From: Apostichopus californicus
Lineage: Eukaryota > Echinodermata > Holothuroidea > Aspidochirotida > Stichopodidae
Direction: 5' to 3'
Assembly: GCA_020650975.1 (NCBI GenBank)
Contig: JAIPMN010019378.1
Location: 1 to 43,784, forward strand
DNA: 43,784 bases
Shown here one piece after another: positions 26,201-38,200 of the stretch. The translations under genes and the position numbers were made by a program. Under the pieces are notes generated by a model, which had not been told where the DNA came from, ran no database searches, and worked only from the letters and a program-made list of their open reading frames with translations. How positions within the stretch are numbered: position 1 is the stretch's first letter; each line of letters opens with the position of its first letter.

Positions 26201-29200
26201 AAAATTTTTCCAAAACTGCAAGTGCTGATTTACATGACGGGAAACTGATGCCATAGTGACACTGGAGGTGAGATACCCAAAGACATATCATGGGCTCCAA
26301 TGCAGTATGACATCACCGTGACCCTGAAGGTGAAACCTTGTTAATTTCACTTTGCTACTTTTTCTGCTAGGCTTTAAACATATTGTACAACACCTAATTA
26401 CAGGAAAGACTACTAGGGTAAAACACAGTGGTATAGAAATATTAAAAACAAATATGCCAAATGTGATCACACTTCAAGGATACACAATTATCGATATTAT
26501 AATACCAGGCTAGTATTTGAAGAGCATGTACCATGATAACTTAGCAGACTTACTACTGCCATCAAGTTATTGGAGTAAGAAAGGATGTAAAATAACTTGA
26601 ATTAAAGCAAGTATCGAGAGAAAGGAACATGATATTGTGAGGTCTTCAACTGACAGGGTAACTCTAAGGCAGTGGTTCTCAAACTTCATTGGACAACCGC
26701 CCCATTCGACCATCTTGAACTGTCCCAATGCCCCTACCCACTCCCCTAGACTTCGCAATCAGTGACCAGCTCAAGGAGTACCCCAAATGACAGGCTAATA
26801 TGGTGGCGCTTATAAGTTACAAGAGAAGCTCTGCTACACAATAATCCAAACACGAAAGAAATTGAACCTAGCGGTGGAGATATTGAATTTCTAATACCAT
26901 CTTTGATTAATTTTGGGTCACAAAATGTATTGTTTTTGTTTCCAGACCCCCTGGATGCCTTAATGTGCCCTAAATTGCTGCAGTGATGTGTCGTAATCGC
27001 CAGGGACCCCCAAATCAGTGTCAACGCCCCCTACTCCCGTGTACCCCCCGAGACTTCCCAATGCTCCCCGGGGGGCGGCAGGGACCACTTTGAGAACCAC
27101 TGCTCTAAGGTAAAGAAAGGGTTACCATGGGAAACATCATCTTTCTGGTTATCTCTGTGTAGTCTTCATTTCTATCCTTAACTTGAGATTGACCAGCTGC
27201 AAAGTGACCACACAGGAAGCATATAGACGTCCCATGAAGGACAAAACGGATACCAACTGCTCCCTTATTTCCCGCTTTCCCACCTAGACCAGTCTTCACA
27301 GTCTGAACAGCTACATCCCTACAAAGAAATACAAAGAGACATTTCACTGAATCTTTGTCAAACCAGAGATAATGTCATTGTAGCTTCATTAGTTATTTAT
27401 TTTCAAATGTAACTCTGTACTAACATTAAAATATACCAATGACAACAAATATAACCATATCAGGACAATAGGTGCGATTACATATATTGTTAAGGACCCA
27501 AACATATCAGTGCTACAGATAACATGAGGATATGATGCACAGTGTATCTGTATAATGACTCAAATCAACATACCCTAAATCCCAGCAAGGAGTTTAACTC
27601 TACTAGACTCCACTCTAAACAACACACCTTATATCACAGCAAGGTGTTCAACCCAGCTAGATTCCACACTAAAACGCTAAACACAATTTACCTATACTTC
27701 AGACACACAAATAACCACATACATCAATTAGCCATTTCCAAGAACTCTTTGGTGAACTAACCTGATGAATGGGGCCAGATGAGGACGGATGAAGATATAG
27801 AGACAGACACCCACAAGCTGCTCGCACACGAGAAGGACGTATTTATGATCTCTGGATAAAGTCTTCTGCAGTTCCAAGCCCCACTCCCTCTGATTAGAAA
27901 GACTAAAAGCAGCAAACATAATACAAAAGTTGAATCAGAAGGGACAAAAAAACAACACATCACACCCAAGTGCAATAAACTTGTCAAACTTGCAATGACT
28001 GACCTAAACTACAAATGTGACTTTAAAATTTAAAATGGGTAATTCATGAGAAAGGCACATCACACCTCTGTATGGATCATAATGGTTGATTTGTCAGCTC
28101 CCATCAGGTGATGTCCAAACAGAACTAGAATATGACTCTACATGGTAACCACCACTAAAACATACATTCTGTATAAATAATTAACAGGGATGAGCCTGGA
28201 TAAAAAAAAATCACGGAACTTTGCAAAAATTGCAGTATAGGCTCCAGTTTTCGTATGCTGTTAGGATAATAGTTTTTGTCCCCGAGGTAGAAAAGAAATC
28301 ACGGATTATCCACGAATTCGCGGAAAAAACCTCATGCCTGAATTAAACAAATCTCCACAACCTTGGTAGCTTAAACATAGATCAGAGGTCTGAGTTTTTT
28401 CAGTCCAGAAAACTGATGATCTAACTAGATGACTTGTATGGCAGGTATGAAGCTAAACCAACCAAGTTACCTTAGATTTCCATTCTCACTGATCAGTACA
28501 TGTGAAAAAACAAATTGACAGCTTAAAAGGTATTCCAACTATTAAGTTATGTGCACCAAAATGATAGAAGAATATAATCTAAAAGTGGTGAAATATGCCA
28601 ACTAATTCCTACATGCATTTTTCAATCAATCTATATATTAACAATGCTTGAGGTTCATGCGATGAGTTCCACAGGTAAACTTGAAGCAAACCGGTGTGAT
28701 GTAATAGAGACCCATTGTTTTCTGTTTGTTTCGAGCTTATTATCCATTTTCTGAACTATCCTTTTAAAAGAAGAACCTTCAATGCTGTGACTTAATGTGA
28801 TGTAAAAGTAAACAGCAATCTGACTATATTTATGATCATTGTACAACTCTAGAAAAATTAAAACAAGAAATAAACGACTTTTAACCTCTCATGTAATGAA
28901 TTTATCAGGTAATAAAGTAATAAAAAGATCCTAATATGAAAAATTACTCCAATGTAAAGAAATTTTCATCCAACAAAGCCAACATATCCAAACAGTGACC
29001 CAATCCCCCATTCCCTCCCCCCACACTCCCCCACCCCCTTCAGTGGACACATTATTACCTTGTGACTAGAATATTTCCAGCATTTAGGTCCACCATTTCC
29101 TCAAAGCCAATTGCAAATATATCACTAGGTACGTCAAAGTCTACTCCTTCTGCAGAGCAACCTGGAGAAATGAATCAAAACAATCGGAGGGTGTTTAAAA

Positions 29201-32200
29201 ATTAGCAAACCAAGAGAATATAATAAAGGCCCATACAATACAACTAGCCCTATATACTGCACAGAGTTACAGGTTGTTTTAGCATACTGTAGTACAATAA
29301 TTAATCATCGTATAGTTAAACTAGCCCTATATACTGCACAGAGTGACAGCACAGTACAATAATTAATCATCGTCAAAGCCCATATAATTAAACTAGCCCT
29401 ATATACTGCACAGAGTCACAGGTTGTATTAGCATAGTACAATAATTAATCACCATAGGAGCCCATACGATGAAACTAGCCCTATGTACTGCACAGAGTTA
29501 CAGGTTGCATTAGCATAGTACAATAATTAATCAATAATTAATCATTGTCAGAGCCCATATAACAAAACCATATACTGCACAGAGTGACATGTTGTATTAG
29601 CATAGTACAATAATTAATCATTAATTACTCATCGTCAGAGCCTATAGATATACTGCACAGAGTGAGAGGTACTTATTCATAGCACAGTATAATCATTAAC
29701 CATCGTTAGAGCCCATACCATAAAACTAGCTCTGCATACTGCACAGAGTGACAGGTTGTATTAGCACAGTAGAATAAAGTATTGTGAACAGGATAATGAA
29801 GAACTAATAGATGCAGGACGATTTCCTTGGAAACTCTTGAAATTATGTTCCATTTCTCAGGAATAGAACAGCATTGTTTAACCTTCAAACTGAATCTTCT
29901 GGTCAGTTTGAAGAACTAACAGGTGAAACACCAGGACCAGATAAGTTGAGGAAGCTGGATTTAACTAAAAGGGTGTGAAGACTCGCGCAAAAAGAAACGT
30001 CTAATGCCGGTAATTTACCTAGTTTCAAATGAGGTGTAACAGAAGTGTTAAACACCACCACCAATCCCAGAAAATACACACACAGCTTGTAATTAGTCTG
30101 TAATTAGACACTAGTGTACAGTCAGTACATACAGCTGCGGTCAATACCCACAGCACAGTATACAAACGATACAGCGATGGACATCTCAGGTCAATTAAGG
30201 TATCACATTTCATTACTGTCTGCATTTTGTAGCAACACGAACAAAACAACACTTGCAAGCAACAGAAAGTTAACTTTTCCAGAGCGCAGCACGCGGTTTG
30301 GGGCGAGTCTTCAATGCCTTTAAGTAGTGCTTGCCCTGTACTGACCTTGAAGTGTTTTACTGACACCAGCAGGGTTGTCTAGCAACCAATCAGACAAAGA
30401 CTCATTTTTGTAGGCTATACTCCTGAAATGCCGACCACCATTAACATTCCATGTACCCACAGAGATCCTCATATTAGCCTTGCTTGTAAACTGCGATTCT
30501 TGTTTACAAAAAGTCCGCAAAATTTCTGGAGAGGCTGAAATTAGCATGAAAAAAGATTGATGAGTAGTAATAGCCAATACTACTTGTACAATCAGTATCT
30601 ATGCCAGTTTTAAGATCAGAACCAATAGACTTAATCTTCCAATCTTTACCCTTTTCTTAAAATTAACCCCCTCTCCAACCTACACCCTACTTTAATTAAC
30701 CCCCTCCCAACCTACACCTTTTACTTAAATTAACCCCTCCCCAACCTACACCTTGACATAGATTACCCCTCCCCAACATTCACCCTACTTAAATTAACCC
30801 CCTCCTCAACCTAAACCCTTCACATAGATTAACCCCTCCAACCTATACCCTACTTAAATAAACCCCCTCCCCAACCTACACCTTTGATATAGATTAACCC
30901 CTCCAACCTACACCCAACTTAAATTAACCCACTCCCCAACCTAAAGTACACCTTGACATAGATTAACCCCTCCAACCTACACCCAACTTAAATTAACCCC
31001 CTCCCCAACCTACACCCTTGATATTAAATAACCCCTCCAACCTACACCCTACTTAAATTAACCCCCTCCCCAACCTACACNNNNNNNNNNCCCCCTCCCC
31101 AACATTCACCCTTTACTTAAATTAACCCCCTCCCCAACCTACACCCTTGACCTAGATTAACCCCTCCAACCTACACCCTACCTAAATTAACCCCTCCCCA
31201 ACCTACTGCCTTGACATAGATTGACCCCTCCAACCTACACCCTACTTAAATTAACCCCCTCCCCAACATTCACCCTTTACTTAAATTAACCCCCTCCCCT
31301 ACACCCTTTTCTAAGATCACTCTCCTCTCTCTACCTATATGAGATTCGTGGTCAGCTCTTAGTTAAATATACTCCGCACACAGCTTTCCTTTGTATTCTC
31401 CTTGAACAGAGAGTGAAACCAGCAACCCTCTATCGCTTTATAAACATTGAGGTAAATGTTAAACATTATCATGATACCTTATATTTATTGATTTAGTGTA
31501 ATCCTTGCAGGTTTGTAAAGAAGAGGAAACAATTACCATGTAAATGACTCTTTGGTAGCAAGCAACTTGATTTGTCTGCAATGTCACCCACTAAAGTACT
31601 GCCGAGGAGAAGCACATCAATTGCTTCCTGTTTGCTGCCATCAAAGAAGTTACTCTGAATAGTACGAGAGACAGAGCGTGCTCCATCCTTTAATTTGCCA
31701 GCCTTTAATAAAGAATGAATGGAGGCAATACTAGATATAAATTACAATGTATCTTAGAGGCCAGCCTTTAATAAAGAATGAATAGAGGTAACTATTACCA
31801 CTGCTAGATATACATTACAATGTATCTTAGAGGCCAGCCTTTAATAAAGAATGAATAGAGGTAACTTTTACCAGTACTGTATTACCTATATTTACAATGT
31901 ATCTTAGAAGATGATTTACACATACATGTGCTCTGGCTATGTCCACACACAACATGTGTGTGTGCTCTCATGTATGCATGTACACACACAATGTGGAGGG
32001 CAGCACCTGAACTTCCTAGTCAAGAAAATAAAAAGCGGTTCATCGCGCACACTTTTTGCAAGCCTGTGAATCTGTAATCTTTTTCACCCAGCTATAATAC
32101 TGTATACCTCCCTCTCTCTGGCACAAGAAGAATCTACCTTTAAATGAATATTCATGAATATTAATAGACCTACCGTTGTCTTTCCCTCTAGGGCTCCGGT

Positions 32201-35200
32201 TCCAGCATAGATTCTGCTTATGTGGTGTCCATTGGCTGACCAAGTACTCTTATAAACTTCCTCAAACCTAGCAGCAAGTTGAGGCTTTTCTAGTAGACCT
32301 AGGCAATCAAGCTGCCTGTCTAAAAGCTGTGGATGAAATGAAAGATAAATGGTTTGTTTCATTTCAAATCATTTGGGTGTGGATGATGGCACTCGAGTGA
32401 CCCCCAACCCCCCCCCCCGCCCTACCCTCATTAAGTCAAAGTAGTGAGAAAGGTTTTTGCTCCCTTTAAAAGTAGCTTCAAATTTGATTGTTAACTAATT
32501 CAACTTTTTACTGTTAACAAATAACACGCTAATTACTTTTATTGTTAACCAATTAGCAGCTTAGTTGATTGGAGGGTTACTGTTTTGCAGGTTTCATGAC
32601 AGTTTTCTAAATGATTGCCTATCTTTTCATGAACAAGCTGTATTGCCATCCCAATATGGCACCTTCACGGCAAATTTCCGAAAGATCAGCCAGTACCACC
32701 TCTTACAGTACCACTTAAGCTCTACCCACATTTGTGGGTTGAGCTAAAAATCTTGAAGATGTTAAAGAAATGTCTGGTTTTCTCTAAATTGGGTGCTTTT
32801 ACAACTATGGAGTTATATGTTTCATTAGAAATCAGAACTGCAGTTCTCTAAAGGGTGTGCCCTTGGACATATCTTATCAAATTGTACAGTTATTACATTG
32901 ATCATCTAAAAGGCACCACTAGTGATACTGCAACCAACCCTCTAACAGGCACCATTACTGACTCTGCACACAACCATCTAAAAGGCACCACTACTGACTC
33001 TGCAACCAACCCTCTGGAAAGGCACCACTACTGCCTCTGCAACCAACCATCTGAAAGGCACCATGACTGACTCTGCAACCAACCATCTGAAAGGCACCAC
33101 TACTGACTCTGCAACCAACCCTCTAAAAGGCACCACTACTGACTCTGCAACCAACCCTCTGGAAAGGCACCACTACTGACTCTGCAACCAACCCTCTAAA
33201 AGGCACCACTACTGACTCAGCAACCAACCCTCTAAAAGGCACCACTACTGACTCTGCAACCAACCCTCTGACAGGCACCACTACTGACTCTGCAACCAAC
33301 CATCTGAAAGGCACCACTAGTGCCTTTGCAATCAACTCTCTGAAAGGCACCACTACTGCCTCTGCAACCAACCCTCTAAAAGGCACCACTACTGACTCTG
33401 CAACCAACCCTCTAAAAGACACCACTACTGACTCTGCAACCAACCCTCTGAAAGGCACCACTACTGACTCTGCAACCAACCCTCTGAAAGGCACCACTAC
33501 TGACTCTGCAACCAACCCTCTGAAAGGCATCACTACTGACTCTGCAACCAACCCTCTAACATGCACCACTACTGCCTCTGCAACAACCCTTTAAGCTATT
33601 ATCTTGTTGTTATATTGCTTGATTACCTGGAATCCAAAGAAGGACTGGACTGTGTTGGTTCTATCCAAGCAGTCTAAGCAATTGCTTCTAATAGTACCAG
33701 TCTGAGTTCTGAAGATAAATATGTAAAAAATATGAATAGAAAAAATTTGAAAACTTAGCTCACTTAGATGGTGACTTAGGAGGTTGACAATAGTACTGCC
33801 GTGCTCCCTTTGAATAGAATCTACATCTGTTGCAGCATGTAGATAGCTGAGAGGAGATGACAGAAATTGACAGAACCAACAACCCCTTTCTATCCTCCAA
33901 GCTAAATCACTAACCATTATGAGCACCCCCCCCCACACCCCCGCCCTCCTTCATAGGTTCCAGACCAATAAATGAGGGAATAGCTAAATGTGGATAGCTG
34001 AGGAAAGAACAAAGGCCACCCACAGAACCAACAATCCCCTCCATCCTTGAAGCTAGATAATGATGGCCAGTTAATAAGTTTTTAAATTGTTACTATAACT
34101 TTCCCATCCCAGTGTTGATAATACTTACTTTACAATTTTCCCTCCATCGTGAAAGAAGAAATCATGAGACTCCATTTTCTTGTACACAGTTTTGTGTAGT
34201 TCTTTTAGGTTTTCTGTTTTACCACCACGACACTTCTGATGGTAGTCAAAGAGGACAAACTGAACGTCCTTAGCGTGTCTTGAAGCTTCATGGTGTCGCT
34301 GTTACCAAGAAAACAACGTTAATGTCATTGCTCATAAACTACTGTAGGCACTCACAGCTATGTTATTCAGGGATATAACAGCTTCAAATATGTTAAAAGG
34401 GAAAAGTTTGAGAAATGCAAAGGATGATAACATGTTGACGATCTTAATGACTTTACATCTCTAACAAGTTTGTGATGTTAGCTCCACCAGCTTATCAAAT
34501 ATGGAAAAGGTCATTTCAGAAGTCTCAGAAGTTGAAATTTAAATTAAACTAATAACTTCCTTATGATCATGATGTTTGTATCGATGATAGGTAGACACTG
34601 CACAGTAGTTTCAAGCCAACATAGAGCAAACATTATTAATTAATCCTCTCTGAATGTTTCTAACAAACATTATAAATTTATCCTCTCATGTGTAGAGCAA
34701 ACATTATAAATGTATCCTCTCATTGGTCTAGCAAACTGTTCTACTATAAAACAATGAATGTACATCCTTTTACACCCTTTCTTTTTGGAGCAAACATTAT
34801 AAATTTATCCTCTCATGTCTCTAACAAACATTATAAATTTATCCTCTCATGTCTCTAACAAACATTATAAATTTGTCCTCTCATGTGTAGAGCAAATATT
34901 ATAAATGTATCCTCTCATTGGTCTAGCAAACTGTTCTACTATAAAACAATGAATGTACTGTACATCCTTTTACATCTGTTATAATGTTACTTGCAAAGAT
35001 TAAGAATTGACAATAACCGCATGGAAGTTAGACTGACCTGGAATGACTTACTAAGCATATCTTCACCTTCTTTCTGTCCCAACAGGTCAACAATCACCTG
35101 CTCTCCATACTGTGTCTTCATCGCTTCTAAATGCCTGATGGGAGCAATGATTCAGGGAGATAATTCAGTAATTTATAATAAAACTCATATAATGATATTG

Positions 35201-38200
35201 ATCTACTGTACACACACCTCACATAGGTACATGTTAGTACAGGCTACACCAGTAAAAATAATCAATTTGAAGGGTTTCATCTCCTTCCTCACAAACCTTG
35301 ACCGAACCAAATGGAAATGTTATCTTACCCCCTTTATTACAGTTCCTTCCAATACCACCCTTAAGAAAATAAATGTTTGGCTTCTTTGCACCCCTCTTAC
35401 TCCCTATCTCAAACCAATGTTAAGTTATGAGTTCTCTTTCACAAACCCCCTTCAAACTTCTGTGATCCTCTTAGTTCCACCCAGTTACCCCACTTTGTGT
35501 GTTTTTGTGTTCCCACCTACTTGCTCCTCACTGACATTCTGCATGACAATCTGCCTTTGAACAGCAAGGGTGATCAAATTAATATGACTAGATTGCTAAT
35601 ACAGTAACTGTAAGTATTGGCACATGATTCTTCCTGTACATGCTTATAATGTCCCTCTTTGCCTACTGTACTTTCAAATTAAATGCATATACAGTCAATG
35701 TAACCTAAACATGTAACCCATAGTAACAGCAAAGTTTGAATGCACATACTGAATGACTGATGAATGTACATTACACACTGAATGACTGATGAATGTACAC
35801 ACTGAATGACATACAAACACACACACTGAATGACTGATGAACATACACATTACACACTGTATGAATGATGAAAACACACACTGAATGACTGATGAAAACA
35901 CACACTGAATAACTGATGAATGTACACACTGAATGACTGATCAACACACGCACACAAAACGGCTATTTCCTGTTAATGAATGTTGCTAGATTATGTGATA
36001 AGTTGAATCAGTTTGTGTTAATGCCATATGTCATATTAACATCAATAGACTCACTTGTCATATGCAGGAGCAGATGTTTCAAATCCTCTTGACATCTTGA
36101 CTCGATGGTTACCCACCTGTATACCTGGCTGCTCCCAGAATAATGGAACTGAGCCACGTGTCTGTACATAGGAAGTCACTTTGTCACCCAGGAAAATAAC
36201 CTAAAAAGATGAACAAAATAACAAATCCTGACATTTTTACTGATTGGTACAACACCTAATTAATATTAAAACTCACAATACTTTTAGTAGTCTAGTCAGT
36301 TTTTCTATATCAACAGATAACAGCTCTTGTTATCTTCTGTTCAACTACTGTACTACCAATCTCCTCTTCCACACAATCTCTCAGCCACAGCTCACAATCT
36401 ATGCTATCTTCAATATTAATATAGAAATTTAACCTTACCTGTTCAGTTTCACAAAAGTTTGCAACATGGCCGTCATCATTTGTCCCTCGGACATTGAACC
36501 TGGTGCCTGCCCTCTCACAGCTCAACCTGGATATCAGACATGCCTTGGCCTGTTTGGTCCCACAATAAATGGTGCGAATCTCCACACCACCACACATAGC
36601 CACCAGAAGCCAATCCAAGCAAGCCACATTGTGCCGGCTTAGATGGAGATGGAGAGACCGATTCCTGCTCAACGAAAGAAAGAAATCTGAATCATAAGAT
36701 GTGAAGTGAACTATTTAAGCCTTAGAGATATTACACATATGACAACTTTTCTCTGCCCAAGTTAACTTGATTGAGACATTACGAACAAATGCTTTGACAA
36801 CAAAGGTTACATACTGCAACTGTTATGTACAGCGGTGGACTGCACTGTCCAACATAATTTTCTACACAGATAGAAAGTGTAGTGCTGGATAAAGAATCAG
36901 GACAACCCAGGTAAGTGTAGGTACAGAAAGTCTTTTTTTATTGACGTCAAACTTGGCAATTTGTGCAAGAATAAATTGTTCGTCCAATGTTTTTGAACCA
37001 GCATCATTGATTACTTATACGTAGATAAGGCTACAGAGGTCATTATTCAGATAAGTCAATACAAACAAAGATCCAGCATTGTTACGAATGCAGAATTCTG
37101 CATCAAGGATGCAATGTTTTAGCCAGGGACACAACCCTTCAAACTGCTTGCGTCCGGCAGATGCAAACGATTTATTAGAGAAATAAACCCCAAGTACACA
37201 CACTCACGACTCTAGAGGCCTATGCAAAGCATAACAAAATACATTATTGAATGAACAACATTGTTTCTTTCTCTTCAAGGAAAGAGCCGAAATTTTCTCC
37301 AATCCTACAGTTGATTGAGAGTGTTTGAAAACAAACCAACGATAAGGTACAGGGTTAACAAAATTTTTATTACAGAGATTTCATTACAGAGATTGTCATG
37401 CTAAAATAAGTCATTGATGCTTTGCCAAAATTCCTGTGATTTGATTGAATTACTAACTGCAGACATTCTTGCCTCTGTAGTGGATAATCAGCACTCATTG
37501 AAAAATGTTCCACATTACTTCATTTTTTGCTAACTCTAAATTACTCACCAAAAAAATCTGTTATCTGTGACATGTTTCTGTTCCTGTCTTTGGGCACACA
37601 AGCTGAGATCAAAGGTTGCCCCGGTGCTTGACCAAGAAAAGTAGAAAGTTCCAGAGCTAAGGAGCTTCTTCAGCTCTTGTATTCTTTCTTCATCAGAAGC
37701 CTCATGTCTCAGCGAGAGGAAAGATGTGGCAGTGATACGGAATATTTCGCTGTCATTTATCTTGCCGACTGACACACATCCTGTTACCATGATCAGGTAA
37801 AGAATACAGGTACTCTCCCTGCCTAAGAGAAACATATGGCATAGCTTTATAACCACCTTCAATAATGACATATAATCTTAATATTCTAAAAGAATAAAGT
37901 ATGTTTTTGACTGACTTAAACTGATCATAAATAATAAATCAAATACATTTTAATGTTTACTTACGATATACTACAGCAACCACTGTTTGTGTAGCAAATT
38001 TTGGGTTAACAAACTTTGCCTTTTTTTTAAACTAATGTTAACCTTATAAGGTTTTATGTCAAGAAGGTATAGTAAGTTACTATATGTAATTTGCACAACT
38101 TTGTAGTTGTTTAATTTCCCACTTTTTTATGTGATGCAAGACACTGACAAACGAGTCCATAGAACATATGAACAAACAATACCTGAACCAATTAAGAAAG

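Noticed and set aside
33123..33569. Minus-strand open frame of a 12-residue repeat
   Set aside because: The 36-bp unit keeps any frame open. It lies in an intron and has no start, signal or domain context.
34991..35560. Plus-strand open frame of 189 codons
   Set aside because: It crosses synaptojanin exon 6 in antisense and then intron. Composition is that of non-coding DNA and no domain is seen.
36310..36439. Extension of the exon 4 frame to 36310
   Set aside because: The sequence after CAG|GTAAGG loses similarity to the family and the next exon joins in phase from the GT.
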